A stretch of DNA of 64,000 nucleotides from Leclercia sp. S52 (GCF_039727615.1 NZ_CP152474.1:4712001-4776000); one strand, 5' to 3'; shown: positions 9,416 through 18,978, numbered from the stretch's first letter. Numbers and translations are program-made. The notes: generated from the sequence alone by a model not told the origin.

Positions 9416-9736
9416 ATGAATGACAGTGAATTCCATCGCCTTGCCGATAACCTGTGGCAAACCATCGAAGAACGCCTTGACGACTGGGATGGCGACAGCG
9501 ACATCGATTGTGAGATCAACGGCGGCGTACTGACCATCAGCTTTGAAAACGGCAGCAAGATCATTATTAACCGTCAGGAACCGCTTCACCAGGTGTGGCT
9601 GGCCACCAAGCAGGGCGGCTACCATTTCGACCTGAAGGGCGACGAGTGGATTTGCGATCGCAGCGGTGAAGCGTTCTGGGATCTGCTTGAGCAGGCCGCG
9701 ACCGCGCAGTCAGGCGAAGAGGTGAGCTTCCGCTAA
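9416..9736 (+). CDS. cyaY: CyaY, frataxin-like iron-binding protein
   Basis: CyaY is the bacterial frataxin, a modulator of IscS-dependent iron-sulfur cluster assembly. At 106 residues it matches the family. The acidic first helix ([27 protein letters not shown], about 6-32) carries the iron-binding Asp/Glu ridge, followed by the beta-sheet with [12 protein letters not shown]. It is divergent from lptM and is followed by a REP pair before cyaA. Confidence 0.96.
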   Translation: MNDSEFHRLADNLWQTIEERLDDWDGDSDIDCEINGGVLTISFENGSKIIINRQEPLHQVWLATKQGGYHFDLKGDEWICDRSGEAFWDLLEQAATAQSGEEVSFR

Positions 9737-9744
9737 GGTTTATT

Positions 9745-9816
9745 GCCCGGTGGCGCTGCGCTTACCGGGCCTACAACGGCTCGAACCGTAGGCCGGATAA
9801 GCAAAGCGCATCCGGC
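9745..9816. repeat. Pair of REP elements between cyaY and cyaA
   Basis: Two REP palindromes in opposite orientation lie at 9745-9774 (GCCCGGTGGCGC type) and 9788-9816 (GTAGGCCGGATAAGC type), separated by 13 bp. This is a small BIME-like arrangement between two convergent genes. The second has the E. coli-style GGCCGGATAAG core, unlike most other REPs here. Confidence 0.8.
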
Positions 9817-9824
9817 ACAGCGGC

Positions 9825-12368
9825 TCAGGAGAAATACTGCTGCAATAGCGGGGTGTTGGCGTCCTGATTGGCCGGCGCGGCGGCAATCACCTGGGTACGG
9901 AACGGAATCACCTGCGCACGGCCATCGACCTTCACAATCTGGTAGAACTGCGGCAGGTTGAAGTTGATAAAGCTTGAACCGTAGGTGAAGCGGTCGTGTG
10001 AGGAGGAGTAGAAGCGGCTGACGTCGCGCACCAGCTCCTCTTTGCTGCCTTCACAGTGGTGATACACTTCGGCGCGGTTGGTTTCATCAAGGATATAGAT
10101 ATTGAAACCGGCATCGTCGCCCGACTCTTCAAAGAAGAACTGAATAATCCCTTCGCTGGCAAAGCCATCCACCACCTGCGGCAGTTTAACGTGGTTGGTT
10201 TCAACCTGGACCGACAGACCGTGCAGTTTATTGTGCGAAATGGCGCCGTAGAACTCGATGGCGTTTTCCAGCTTCTGCACCGACACGTTGAGACGCTCAA
10301 AGAACAGGCCCCAGGTCTGCCCGGAGACGCGCAGCGCTTTGAAGCGCCCGGTTTCCTGACGGGTGCTGGAGAGACGCAGATCGATACACTCGGAGACCAG
10401 CTGCTGCACGCGTGTACGGATCAGGCCGCGCAGATGCTGGCTGTAGCAGAAGACCTCAACGCTGTCCGGCGGAGCAGCATCCTGGTGCATCTTGCCGAGA
10501 ATGGTTTTCAGCGCTTCGATCATCGCCTGCTCGCCGTTGAAGTGCAGAGTACGCACTTCGTTCCACGAGTTGCGGTAGAGCAGATCGACGCTGCCCACCA
10601 GGCAGTTTTGCTGCTCGCCAAAGCTGAATACATCCAGCTTACGGAAATCGAAATGCACAACCTGATTGCGGAACGCCGCCGTCGGGTCATATTCCAGGTT
10701 GACGATAATCGCCAGATGGCGAATTTCGCACGGGCTGTAGAGCGCTTTCGGCGTCGGGGCAGGCAGACGCAGCGGGAAGTGGTGCGACACATCTGCCACC
10801 ATCTCCTGCAGCTTGGCGAGATCGACGATCTCATTGCCCTTAATAAACAGGCGGGTACGTGACGTCAGCAGGCCGTTAAACCAGGCCCAGGCCACCAGCT
10901 TATTCAGATAGCGGTTATATTCCAGCGGCTGATGGCTGATGATCGAGTCCATGCTCGGCGCACGGTTGTACAGATACCACCCGGTGCGGTTCGCGCGACC
11001 CGGCGGCACATAGATAAAGGTCAGGTTTGGTTCAGACAGGTCCGGCGAAATTTGCGGGTTCACCAGCGTCACTTTACCCGGCAGCGCTTCAAACGCGGCG
11101 TACAGCTTACGGGTCAGAACACCGATATCCTGCGGGCTGGCGGAAACGCTGAGGTTATTACGACGGGCAAAGCGGATCAGGTTACGGTAGCTCTGCATCA
11201 TGGCATCGAGCAGCTCGTTGTGCGCTTCACGCACCTGATCGATCTTCCAGTTGGCGCGGTTATCGAGCATCGACAGACGCTCTTCGTCCCATCCCCACTC
11301 TTTGACTAATTGACTGACCACTTCACGACGCCAGCCGACGCATGCGCGTTCGCGGCTGAGCTTTTCACAGACTTTGAGGTAGAAACATCGACGGACCAGA
11401 TCCAGACGGGTCGGATCGTCGATGGCTTTCAGGTATTCGGTGACGCGCTCGAGCATCATGCAGTAGGCATCCAGACCGAAAGAGACAATCTCGCCATCAT
11501 GCAGACGCTGTTTAATGTCTTTCGCCAGCAGGCGCGGCGTCGGGTATTCCCACGAGTAGGCTTCAAGCAGCAGGGTTTTCAGCACCGCTTTATAGGGGGA
11601 ATCGATACTTTTATACAGCTGCCACAGGCTCGCACCGAAGTACTCTTCGGCAGACAGCGAGCTCAGGCCGCCCAGATCCAGCCACTCGTTTGGCGTCAGG
11701 ACCCCCTGGGCGTAGAGCTTCATGACGTAATCGTCGTAATGCTCTTCTTCGTCGCACGGCACCATACTCCAGAGAATACGCTTCCCGGCGAGGCGCACGG
11801 CGGTACGGTAAAACTCATCCAGCAACAAGATGTGCTGCGTCGAGCCGCAGTCTTCACCACCCAGACTGCCGCTTTCATTATGGCGGAAACGGTTTTCATC
11901 AATCAGGAAGAAGCTTACTTCCACGCCGAGCGAGGCCGCCCAGCTCTCCAGCAGGCTGCATTTACGCTGCAGCAGCTGACGCTCGTCGTTATCGAGCCAG
12001 GACTGATGGCAGACCCAGATATCCAGATCCGAAGAACAGCTCTGCCCTACCGAAGAGGTACTGCCCATGGTGTAGAGGCCGGTGATCGGCAGTTCACCTT
12101 TCGGGGAATCCTGCGGCGGCATGCCACGGTAGAGCTCAAGCTCTTTCAGGTAGTGTTCTTGGGTTTCATCAGGCGTGAAAAGGCAGATGCCCTTGGGAAC
12201 GTTACCGTCGAGGTAACCCGGCATCAGTGGGTGGTGATAGTGCAACAATGTCGGCAGAAGACTGTAAACCTGCTGGAAAGCAGGACCCATCGCCGCAAGC
12301 GCGCGATCGACACGCAGTTGGTTGATGGCATCCAGTCTCTGTTTCAGAGTCTCAATATAGAGGTACAA
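9825..12368 (-). CDS. cyaA: Class I adenylate cyclase
   Basis: CyaA makes cAMP from ATP and is activated through the PTS protein EIIA-Glc. The N-terminal half holds the nucleotidyltransferase core [20 protein letters not shown] (about residues 94-113); the C-terminal half is regulatory. The 847 residues compare with 848 in E. coli. The start is TTG at 12368 ([14 protein letters not shown]), the same rare start known to limit CyaA synthesis in E. coli. A CRP site lies about 140 bp upstream. It diverges from hemC. Confidence 0.97.
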   Translation of the reverse strand: MYLYIETLKQRLDAINQLRVDRALAAMGPAFQQVYSLLPTLLHYHHPLMPGYLDGNVPKGICLFTPDETQEHYLKELELYRGMPPQDSPKGELPITGLYTMGSTSSVGQSCSSDLDIWVCHQSWLDNDERQLLQRKCSLLESWAASLGVEVSFFLIDENRFRHNESGSLGGEDCGSTQHILLLDEFYRTAVRLAGKRILWSMVPCDEEEHYDDYVMKLYAQGVLTPNEWLDLGGLSSLSAEEYFGASLWQLYKSIDSPYKAVLKTLLLEAYSWEYPTPRLLAKDIKQRLHDGEIVSFGLDAYCMMLERVTEYLKAIDDPTRLDLVRRCFYLKVCEKLSRERACVGWRREVVSQLVKEWGWDEERLSMLDNRANWKIDQVREAHNELLDAMMQSYRNLIRFARRNNLSVSASPQDIGVLTRKLYAAFEALPGKVTLVNPQISPDLSEPNLTFIYVPPGRANRTGWYLYNRAPSMDSIISHQPLEYNRYLNKLVAWAWFNGLLTSRTRLFIKGNEIVDLAKLQEMVADVSHHFPLRLPAPTPKALYSPCEIRHLAIIVNLEYDPTAAFRNQVVHFDFRKLDVFSFGEQQNCLVGSVDLLYRNSWNEVRTLHFNGEQAMIEALKTILGKMHQDAAPPDSVEVFCYSQHLRGLIRTRVQQLVSECIDLRLSSTRQETGRFKALRVSGQTWGLFFERLNVSVQKLENAIEFYGAISHNKLHGLSVQVETNHVKLPQVVDGFASEGIIQFFFEESGDDAGFNIYILDETNRAEVYHHCEGSKEELVRDVSRFYSSSHDRFTYGSSFINFNLPQFYQIVKVDGRAQVIPFRTQVIAAAPANQDANTPLLQQYFS

Positions 12369-12504
12369 GACGTATCGCCTGATGTTCAGAAGGCATTAAT
12401 CCTCATCAGGACCGAGGATTACGCGTTCACAGTATTTCGAAAGTAACCGTCGCCCTTTTTCGCCCTTATCTTTCTGGTCTCGGAGACGAAAAAATGGTCT
12501 AAAA

Positions 12505-12520
12505 CGTGATCAATTTAACA
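12505..12520 (-). promoter_or_regulatory. CRP site in the cyaA promoter region
   Basis: On the cyaA strand the site reads TGTTAAATTGATCACG, a recognisable TGTGA-N6-TCACA variant. It resembles the site through which CRP-cAMP represses the main cyaA promoter in E. coli. The rest of 12369-12712 carries the divergent cyaA and hemC promoters; I see no other gene there. Confidence 0.8.
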
Positions 12521-12712
12521 CCTTGCCGTTTGACCGTAAAGAAAGATGCGCTACATACAAGTGTAGCACCGTTCTGTACGTGTAAATTCCTGAATACGGC
12601 AGCAGGCAACCTCTATCGCTGCCCTGTCCTGAACCCCTCAACGTCCGTAAACCTGACACTCCCAGGACAACAATGTTAGGATGGTCAGTAGATGATTAAG
12701 ACGGTAACAAGC

Positions 12713-13654
12713 ATGTTAGACAATGTTTTAAGAATTGCCACACGCCAAAGCCCCCTTGCGCTCTGGCAGGCACATTATGTTAAGCAGCGCCTCGAAGCCT
12801 GCCATGAAGGCCTGCGCGTTGAGCTGGTGCCGATGGTCACGCGCGGCGATGTCATTCTTGATACACCGCTGGCGAAAGTGGGCGGTAAAGGCCTGTTCGT
12901 CAAAGAGCTGGAGCTGGCACTGCTTGAGGATCGCGCCGATATCGCGGTTCACTCCATGAAGGACGTCCCGGTTGATTTCCCCGAGGGGCTGGGGCTGGTC
13001 ACCATTTGCGAGCGCGAAGATCCGCGTGACGCCTTTGTTTCAAACCGCTACGACTCGCTGGACGCGCTGCCGCAGGGCAGCATCGTTGGCACGTCAAGTT
13101 TACGCCGCCAGTGCCAGCTGGCCGAGTCCCGGCCGGACCTGGTTATCCGCTCCCTGCGCGGTAACGTCGGCACCCGTCTCGGCAAGCTCGATAACGGCGA
13201 ATACGACGCCATCATTCTGGCAGTTGCTGGGCTGAAACGCCTGGGTCTGGAGTCGCGCATTAAGGTGGCGTTACCACCGGAACAGTCGCTGCCGGCCGTC
13301 GGTCAGGGCGCGGTAGGCATTGAGTGCCGGCTCGACGATACACGCACCCATGCGCTGCTGGCACCGCTCAATCACGACGAGACGGTAATCCGCGTCAAGG
13401 CGGAGCGCGCCATGAACACCCGCCTTGAAGGGGGATGTCAGGTGCCGATTGGCAGCTATGCTGAATTAATTGATGGCGAACTGTGGCTACGTGCGCTGGT
13501 TGGCGCGCCGGACGGTTCGCAGATGGTGCGCGGCGAACGCCGTGGCCACCCTCAGGATGCAGAACAGCTGGGTATTTCGCTGGCTGAAGAGCTGCTGAAT
13601 AACGGTGCCCGTGAAATTCTCACGGAAGTCTATAATGGAGAACCCCCGGCATGA
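12713..13654 (+). CDS. hemC: Porphobilinogen deaminase (hydroxymethylbilane synthase)
   Basis: HemC condenses four porphobilinogen molecules into hydroxymethylbilane for heme and siroheme synthesis. The covalent dipyrromethane cofactor attaches to Cys in [14 protein letters not shown] (about residue 242). The catalytic Asp lies in the VHSMKDVP segment. ATG at 12713 ([14 protein letters not shown]) gives 313 residues, as in E. coli; an ATG 21 nt upstream is possible. It overlaps hemD by 4 bp in the hemCDXY operon. Confidence 0.96.
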   Translation: MLDNVLRIATRQSPLALWQAHYVKQRLEACHEGLRVELVPMVTRGDVILDTPLAKVGGKGLFVKELELALLEDRADIAVHSMKDVPVDFPEGLGLVTICEREDPRDAFVSNRYDSLDALPQGSIVGTSSLRRQCQLAESRPDLVIRSLRGNVGTRLGKLDNGEYDAIILAVAGLKRLGLESRIKVALPPEQSLPAVGQGAVGIECRLDDTRTHALLAPLNHDETVIRVKAERAMNTRLEGGCQVPIGSYAELIDGELWLRALVGAPDGSQMVRGERRGHPQDAEQLGISLAEELLNNGAREILTEVYNGEPPA

Positions 13655-14391
13655 GTATTCTCGTCACCCGCCCTTCTCCCGCTGGAGATGAGTTAGTGAG
13701 CCGTCTGCGCACACTCGGGCAGGTGGCGTGGAGCTTTCCGCTGATTGAGTTCTCTCCGGGCCGGGAGCTGTCCCTGCTCGCTGGCCATCTTGCCGCGCTG
13801 CAGGCCGATGACATGCTGTTTGCCCTGTCGCAACACGCCGTGGAGTTTGCCCACGCCCGGCTGCAGCAGGACGGCCAGCGCTGGCCGGATGCGCCACGCT
13901 ATTTCGCCATCGGCAGAACCACCGCCCTGGCGCTGCATACCGAAAGTGGCAAAGACATTCGCTATCCGCTGGATCGGGAAACCAGCGAAGTGTTGCTACA
14001 ATTACCTGAATTACAAACTGTTGTGGGAAAGCGCATTCTGATTTTGCGCGGCAACGGTGGACGAGAATTGCTGGGCGACACGCTGCGTGAGCGCGGAGCA
14101 GAAGTGACATTCTGTGAATGTTATCAACGTTGTAATAAACATTATGACGGTGCAGAAGAGGCGATGCGCTGGCAGTCCCGCGGCGTGACCACTCTGGTGG
14201 TGACCAGCGGCGAAATGCTGCAACAGCTCTGGTCGCTGATCCCACAATGTTATCGTGATAACTGGTTACTCCGCTGTCGGCTTCTGGTCGTCAGTGAGCG
14301 TCTGGCGAACCTCGCCCGGGAACTGGGCTGGCAAGATATTCGGATCGCTGATAACGCCGACAACGATGCGCTGCTGCGCGCATTACAATAA
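13651..14391 (+). CDS. hemD: Uroporphyrinogen-III synthase
   Basis: HemD closes hydroxymethylbilane with inversion of ring D to give uroporphyrinogen III. The 246-residue protein has the two-domain alpha/beta fold with few invariant residues. The start [20 protein letters not shown] and the segments LSQHAVEFA and [12 protein letters not shown] match the family. It overlaps hemC by 4 bp and is followed 21 bp later by hemX. Confidence 0.95.
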   Translation: MSILVTRPSPAGDELVSRLRTLGQVAWSFPLIEFSPGRELSLLAGHLAALQADDMLFALSQHAVEFAHARLQQDGQRWPDAPRYFAIGRTTALALHTESGKDIRYPLDRETSEVLLQLPELQTVVGKRILILRGNGGRELLGDTLRERGAEVTFCECYQRCNKHYDGAEEAMRWQSRGVTTLVVTSGEMLQQLWSLIPQCYRDNWLLRCRLLVVSERLANLARELGWQDIRIADNADNDALLRALQ

Positions 14392-14412
14392 CTCTCATAA
14401 TGGGAAGCCATA

Positions 14413-15604
14413 ATGACGGAACAAGAAAAATCCTCCGCCGTGGTTGAAGAGACCAGGGAGACTGTGGACACCACGCCACAGCCAGAAACGACAGAGAAGA
14501 AGCATGGCAGCAATAAAACCAGTCTGGCGTTAAGCGCGATTGCCATCGCCATTGCGCTGGCCGCAGGCATCGGCCTGTACGGCCTGGTGAAGAAACAAGC
14601 CACCAATCAGACCGCCACCAGCGACGCGCTGGTGACCCAGGTTACCGCCCTGCAACAGGCACAGCAGGCGCAGAAAACCGAGCTGGAGGGGGGTGATTAA
14701 ACAGCAGGCAGCCCAACTGGCCGACGCGAACCGTCAGCAGGCTGAGCTGACGAAGCAACTGGATGAGATGCAGCAAAAAGTGGCGGCCATTTCCGGCACC
14801 GACGCCAAAACCTGGCTGCTGGCGCAGGCGGATTTCCTCGTCAAACTGGCCGGGCGTAAGCTGTGGAGCGATCAGGACGTCACCACCGCCGCCGCGCTGC
14901 TGAAAAGCGCCGACGCCAGCCTGGGCGACATGAACGACCCGAGCCTTATCACCGCCCGTCGCGCCCTCACCGAAGATATCGCCAGCCTGGCGACCGTTTC
15001 GCAGGTGGACTACGACGGCATCATTCTGAAAGTGAATCAGCTGTCGAACCAGATCGATAACCTGCGTCTGGCAGACAATAACGACGACGACTCCCCGATG
15101 GATTCCGACAGCAGCGAACTCTCCAGCTCGCTGAGCGAGTGGCGCATCAACCTGCAAAAAAGCTGGCAGAACTTTATGGACAGCTTTATCACCGTGCGCC
15201 GTCGCGATGAGACCACCGTACCGCTGTTAGCCCCGAATCAGGACGTCTACCTGCGTGAAAACCTGCGCTCACGCCTGCTGGTGGCCGCCCAGGCGGTGCC
15301 TCGCCATCAGGAAGAGACCTACAAGCAGGCGCTGGACAACGTCTCGACCTGGGTGCGTGCCTACTACGATACCGACGATGCCACCACCACGGCCTTCCTC
15401 GAAGATGTGGACAAGCTGAGCCAGCAGAACATCACCATGAACGTCCCGGATAAGCTGGCGAGCCAGCCGATTCTGGAGAAGCTGATGCAGACGCGCGTGC
15501 GCAACCTGCTGGCACAGCCGGGCGTGGCTGCAGAGCAGACACCTGCTTCTGCTCCGGCTCCGGCTCCGGCTCCGGCCCCTGACAGCGCGCCGCAAGGAGA
15601 GTAA
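14413..15604 (+). pseudogene. hemX: HemX membrane protein, interrupted by a +1 frameshift in a G6 run
   Basis: HemX is a single-pass inner-membrane protein of the hem operon, once labelled a uroporphyrinogen methyltransferase without firm proof. A frame from 14413 gives the acidic N-terminus and the membrane segment (about residues 38-56), then stops at 14700 after ELEGGD. The remaining 303 codons, [14 protein letters not shown] onward, lie in the next frame. The G run at 14688-14693 has six bases; five would join the frames as LEGVIKQQA and give 396 residues (E. coli 393). The middle is coiled coil (about 70-125). The tail is an Ala-Pro repeat ending DSAPQGE. It is probably an intact gene with a base-call error, but broken as written. 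Confidence 0.9.
15551..15580 (+). repeat. Hexanucleotide repeat in the hemX 3' end
   Basis: About four to five near-perfect tandem copies of the 6-mer GCTCCG encode an Ala-Pro run near the HemX C-terminus. Such a repeat can change length by replication slippage without shifting the frame. Confidence 0.7.
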
Positions 15605-15606
15605 TT

Positions 15607-16806
15607 ATGTTGAAAGTCCTGTTACTCTTCGCACTGCTGCTCGCCGGGATCGTGCTTGGTCCTATGCTGGCGGGTCATCAGGGTTACGTGCTGATCCAGA
15701 CCGATAACTACAATATCGAAACCAGCGTCACCGGGCTGGTGATCATTCTGATCCTGGTGATGGTGGCGTTTCTGGCGATCGAATGGATCCTGCGCCGCAT
15801 CTTCCGTACCGGAGCGCATACCCGCAGCTGGTTTGTCGGCCGCAAGCGCCGCCGCGCCCGCAAGCAGACCGAACAGGCGCTGCTGAAGCTGGCCGAAGGC
15901 GACTATCAGCAGGTTGAGAAGCTGATGTCGAAGAACGCCGATCATGCTGAACAACCGGTGGTCAACTATCTGCTGGCAGCCGAAGCCGCCCAGCAGCGCG
16001 GCGACGAAGTGCGCGCCAATCAGCATCTGGAGCGCGCCTCCGAACTCGCCGAAAACGATCCGATCCCGGTGGAGATCACCCGGGTGCGTCTGCAGCTGGC
16101 GCGGAACGAAAACCATGCCGCCCGTCACGGCGTCGATCGTCTGCTGGAGATTGCCCCGCGTCATCCGGAGGTACTGCGTCTGGCTGAGCAGGCCTATATC
16201 CGTACCGGTGCATGGGGCTCGCTGCTGGACATCATCCCGTCGATGGCAAAAGCCGAGGTGGGTGACGATGAACAGCGCGACGACCTGCAACGTCAGGCCT
16301 GGATTGGTCTCATGGACCAGGCGCGTGCCGATCAGGGCAGCGATGGCCTGAAGGCCTGGTGGAAAAATCAGAGCCGCAAAACGCGCCAGCAGGTGCCATT
16401 GCAGGTAGCGATGGCGGAACACCTGATTGAGTGCGGCGATCACGATACCGCGCAGAGCATCATTCTTGATGGCCTGAAGCGCCAGTATGACGATCGGCTG
16501 GTGATGGTGATCCCGCGCCTGAAAACCAATAACCCGGAGCAGATCGAGAAGATGCTTCGCCAGCAGATCAAAACCGTGGGCGATCGGCCGCTGCTGTGGA
16601 GCACCCTCGGTCAGTCTCTGGCCAGACATGGCGAATGGAAAGAGGCCAGCCTCGCCTTCCGCGCCGCGTTAAAACAGCGCCCGGATGCGTTTGACTACGC
16701 CTGGCTGGCGGATACCCTGGACAAGCTGCATCTGCCAGAGGAGGCCGCCGCGATGCGTCGCGATGGTCTGCTGCTGACGTTGCAGAACAATCCCCCGCAG
16801 CAATAA
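15607..16806 (+). CDS. hemY: HemY, inner-membrane TPR protein of the heme operon
   Basis: HemY (399 residues; E. coli 398) has two N-terminal membrane helices (about 1-20 and 40-62). A basic segment, RKRRRARKQTEQ, and tetratricopeptide-like helical repeats to the C-terminus follow. Its role in late heme synthesis in enterobacteria is unproven; it is unrelated to the HemY coproporphyrinogen oxidase of Gram-positives. It starts 3 bp after hemX and ends the operon at a strong terminator. Confidence 0.94.
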   Translation: MLKVLLLFALLLAGIVLGPMLAGHQGYVLIQTDNYNIETSVTGLVIILILVMVAFLAIEWILRRIFRTGAHTRSWFVGRKRRRARKQTEQALLKLAEGDYQQVEKLMSKNADHAEQPVVNYLLAAEAAQQRGDEVRANQHLERASELAENDPIPVEITRVRLQLARNENHAARHGVDRLLEIAPRHPEVLRLAEQAYIRTGAWGSLLDIIPSMAKAEVGDDEQRDDLQRQAWIGLMDQARADQGSDGLKAWWKNQSRKTRQQVPLQVAMAEHLIECGDHDTAQSIILDGLKRQYDDRLVMVIPRLKTNNPEQIEKMLRQQIKTVGDRPLLWSTLGQSLARHGEWKEASLAFRAALKQRPDAFDYAWLADTLDKLHLPEEAAAMRRDGLLLTLQNNPPQQ

Positions 16807-16810
16807 TTGC

Positions 16811-16838
16811 AAAGGAGGCCTGACGGCCTCCTTTTTTA
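16811..16838 (+). terminator. Rho-independent terminator of hemCDXY
   Basis: The stem AAAGGAGGCC/GGCCTCCTTT with a TGAC loop is followed by a T tract, 5 bp after the hemY stop. Confidence 0.9.
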
Positions 16839-16965
16839 TTTGCTACATTCTTTGCATCTTCCTCATGAGACCACCTCCGCCAATGTAACGAACACCTTTC
16901 ATTAAACATTTTTCCTGCACACGCCTTTCCGGCGTGGACTAAATCGTTTTTGAAAGGATCGTTTC

Positions 16966-18171
16966 ATGAACACGCTTTTGTACGCGCTTTTTTGCGCGCT
17001 CCGCAGCCATCGCTGGCTGCGCCTGCTGGCCTGCGCTTTTCTGTTTACCTCTGTGGGGAATGGCTTAACCCAGGTGATGGTCTTTGGCCTGCTGCTGGAC
17101 TGGCAGGCCCCCGCCTCTCTGCTGACCCTGGCATATTTGTTTGCCACGCTTCCGGGATTTCTGGGCAGCCTCGTCGGGGAGAAGCTCTGTATGCGCTTTT
17201 CGCCCATCCGCCTGCTGGTCCTGACCGAGTGGCTGGGTCTGCTCGCCCTGCTGTTTCCCCTGCTGGGTATTCAGTATCACAGCATGGTGGCGCTGCTGGC
17301 GGTGCAGTCCACCGAGGCCTTTCTGGCGGGCATGAGCTGGCCCGCGTTGACCCTGCTGTTCCGACGAGGATTATCCGAAGCCGAGCTGCCCGCGGCGACA
17401 TGCCTGGAGTCGATGATTTTTGCGTCGCAGGTGCTGCTGGGTACCGGGCTGGGTATGGTGTTGTTTCATCATCTGCCCGCCCTGGCCCTGCTGGGGGTCG
17501 ACGCGCTCACCTTTGTGGGCTCCTTGCTGATGCTGATCCTCGCCGGCAGCGCGTTGCCCTCTCTGGCACCTGAGCAGGCAGCGGAAACCGAAAGACCGGT
17601 GGCGGTGCGCTGGCAGGCACTGGCTCCACTGCAAAAACGCAGCCTGTTACTGCTTCCTGCCCTCGCCGCCGTGGGATCGCCCGCTATGGCGCTGCTGCCT
17701 GCTCTGGCGCAGCAGATCGAACCGGATGATGCCGCCGGGCTGGCCCTGCCCTTACTCTTTGCCCGCAGCATGGGACAGCTGTGCGGCCCGCTGCTGCTGA
17801 AAAGAGAGAGCCTGCCACGCTACGCCGGGCACAACCGACTCCTGCTGACCTGCCTCGGGCTCTTTTTACTCGCCTACGGGACGGTCCCGCTGCTCTCGGG
17901 CAGGCAAGCGCTGGGGGTGGTATTTATTGCCCATCTGGCCTCGAACATCGTTTTTGCGGTGGGCACGTTTAGCCTGTTGAGCAGCTTTCAGGCCGGCCAG
18001 GTCTCGTCTGCCAGCGGCAAGGCGTGGCGATGGCAAACCGCCAGTGCGTCACTCTTTACCTGCCTCACGGCACTGATTGCTGACGTGTTGGGGCCGCTGC
18101 AGGCGCTGTATGGCGTGTCGGGCTGTGCCTTGCTGATGGTGGTGGGGATCCTGACGCGCTACTGCAGATAA
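16966..18171 (+). CDS. MFS transporter of unknown substrate
   Basis: The 401-residue protein has about 12 hydrophobic segments. It has the general look of major-facilitator exporters of the MFS_3 (enterobactin exporter-like) group; the substrate cannot be told. The start MNTLLYALFCALRSHR follows a GAAAGGA ribosome site. It has its own 120-bp upstream gap and lies between the hemY terminator and glmZ, where E. coli has aslA and aslB. It is therefore accessory relative to E. coli. Codon use is GC- and Leu-rich but not clearly foreign. The 3' end abuts the glmZ terminator, which points the other way. Confidence 0.8.
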   Translation: MNTLLYALFCALRSHRWLRLLACAFLFTSVGNGLTQVMVFGLLLDWQAPASLLTLAYLFATLPGFLGSLVGEKLCMRFSPIRLLVLTEWLGLLALLFPLLGIQYHSMVALLAVQSTEAFLAGMSWPALTLLFRRGLSEAELPAATCLESMIFASQVLLGTGLGMVLFHHLPALALLGVDALTFVGSLLMLILAGSALPSLAPEQAAETERPVAVRWQALAPLQKRSLLLLPALAAVGSPAMALLPALAQQIEPDDAAGLALPLLFARSMGQLCGPLLLKRESLPRYAGHNRLLLTCLGLFLLAYGTVPLLSGRQALGVVFIAHLASNIVFAVGTFSLLSSFQAGQVSSASGKAWRWQTASASLFTCLTALIADVLGPLQALYGVSGCALLMVVGILTRYCR

Positions 18172-18176
18172 GGCAT

Positions 18177-18375
18177 AAAAAAACGCCTGCTAAAAAGCAG
18201 GCGTTAAACAGGTCTGTTCGACAACTTGTGGTGCTTCACTCAACGTTGTGCCCATGGTGTTTGATGAGGCCGAAGCGACATCTGTCAGTGGACGATAAGC
18301 ACCGTAAATGGCTCTGCATCATTCCGGGGTTTATGAGGCGCTAAGGCGAACATAAGAGATGGAATGAGCATCTAC
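18177..18375 (-). ncRNA. glmZ: GlmZ small regulatory RNA
   Basis: Read on the minus strand from GTAGATGCTCATTCC, this is clearly GlmZ (SraJ/RyiA). The 5' block, the CGTCCACTGACAGATGTCGC segment, the CACAACGTTGAGTGAAGCACC segment and the final hairpin (arms AACGCCTGC/GCAGGCGTT, then T7) all match E. coli. GlmZ with Hfq base-pairs with the glmS mRNA and activates glucosamine-6-phosphate synthase. RapZ and RNase E cleave it, and its decoy GlmY controls that cleavage. About 199 nt. In E. coli it lies between hemY and aslA; here an MFS gene separates it from hemY. Confidence 0.93.
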
Positions 18376-18386
18376 ACGTATATTAT

Positions 18387-18402
18387 TGCACGCAACATGC
18401 CA
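18387..18402 (-). promoter_or_regulatory. Sigma-54 promoter of glmZ with overlapping sigma-70 -10
   Basis: On the minus strand the site reads TGGCATGTTGCGTGCA. The GG and GC elements are spaced by 10 bp, a sigma-54 -24/-12 signature, ending about 12 bp before the GlmZ 5' end. An overlapping AATAATATA stretch could serve as a sigma-70 -10. Dual or sigma-54 control of glmZ is known in some enterobacteria. Confidence 0.8.
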
Positions 18403-18508
18403 GGTTTGCACAGGGAAGTTGTCCGATCTCCAACTTTTTAAGATAAAAGGAAATTATGTCAGTTGGGCAGGTTACGGGCGGCAAATTCCCACGGGATCGC
18501 GAGCAAAG

Positions 18509-18621
18509 TGTCTCCTGAAAGCGACACCAGGGCACATAAAGAGATATATTTTTATTTTTCATTGAGTTAAGTGTCACTTATTCACGACAGGCCAGAATAT
18601 CGCTGTCGGCAATTAGCAACA
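18509..18621. promoter_or_regulatory. Three GlrR-type activator sites upstream of glmZ
   Basis: Two perfect TGTC-N10-GACA palindromes lie at 18509-18526 and 18572-18589. A third with one mismatch (TGTC-N10-AACA) lies at 18604-18621. This is the known recognition motif of GlrR, the enhancer-binding protein of the GlrK/GlrR (QseE/QseF) system. They lie about 135-245 bp upstream of the glmZ start, a typical distance for sigma-54 enhancers. Confidence 0.82.
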
Positions 18622-18646
18622 GAGGCAGGAATAGCAGAAAACAAAA

Positions 18647-18666
18647 AACCCCGCCGAAGCGGGGTT
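18647..18666 (-). terminator. Terminator of the argX-hisR-leuT-proM tRNA operon
   Basis: The hairpin AACCCCGC/GCGGGGTT with a CGAA (TTCG on the transcript) loop is followed by a T tract on the minus strand, directly after proM. Confidence 0.9.
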
Positions 18667-18672
18667 CAAAAT

Positions 18673-18749
18673 TGGTCGGCGAGAGAGGATTCGAACCTCC
18701 GACCCACTGGTCCCAAACCAGTTGCGCTACCAAGCTGCGCTACTCGCCG
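18673..18749 (-). tRNA. proM: tRNA-Pro (UGG)
   Basis: A 77-nt cloverleaf read on the minus strand with encoded CCA, anticodon TGG in CTGGTTTGGGACCAG, and acceptor CGGCGAG/CTCGCCG. It is the last gene of the tRNA cluster, as in E. coli. Confidence 0.96.
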
Positions 18750-18793
18750 TTGTACTGCTTTTTTGAATTTTTAGTTCAATTCATTAAAAGTCG

Positions 18794-18880
18794 TGGTGCG
18801 AGGGGGGGGGACTCGAACCCCCACATCCTAAGGACACTAACACCTGAAGCTAGCGCGTCTACCAATTCCGCCACCTTCGC
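18794..18880 (-). tRNA. leuT: tRNA-Leu (CAG), with an apparent extra C near the 3' end
   Basis: An 87-nt class II tRNA with anticodon CAG, a long variable arm and encoded CCA. The T stem is GGGGG...CCCCC. The C run on the RNA strand is nine bases (18802-18810 as G9). After five for the T stem, four C plus TCGC remain, giving an 8-nt acceptor 3' strand against a 7-nt 5' strand, GCGAAGG. E. coli has eight C. One base appears to be inserted, in line with other homopolymer insertions in this window. Confidence 0.93.
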
Positions 18881-18901
18881 AATTCACAACTCTTTAAATA
18901 A

Positions 18902-18978
18902 TGGGGTGGCTAATGGGACTCGAACCCACGACAACTGGAATCACAATCCAGGGCTCTACCAACTGAGCTATAGCCACC
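18902..18978 (-). tRNA. hisR: tRNA-His (GUG)
   Basis: A 77-nt tRNA on the minus strand with anticodon GTG (CTGGATTGTGATTCCAG arm), the extra 5' G typical of tRNA-His, and encoded CCA. Confidence 0.96.

Noticed and set aside
9844..12446. Long plus-strand frames opposite cyaA (268 and 378 codons), and similar ones opposite ilvA, ilvC and wec genes
   Set aside because: They are antisense shadows of GC-rich genes, rich in His, Gln and Arg, without ribosome sites or family motifs.
14693..15604. A separate gene starting at GTG 14693
   Set aside because: It is the C-terminal three-quarters of hemX, displaced by one base; it lacks its own ribosome site.
18383..18577. A 64-codon minus-strand frame upstream of glmZ
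   Set aside because: It overlaps the sigma-54 promoter and GlrR sites, has no recognisable protein features, and is poorly placed for translation.
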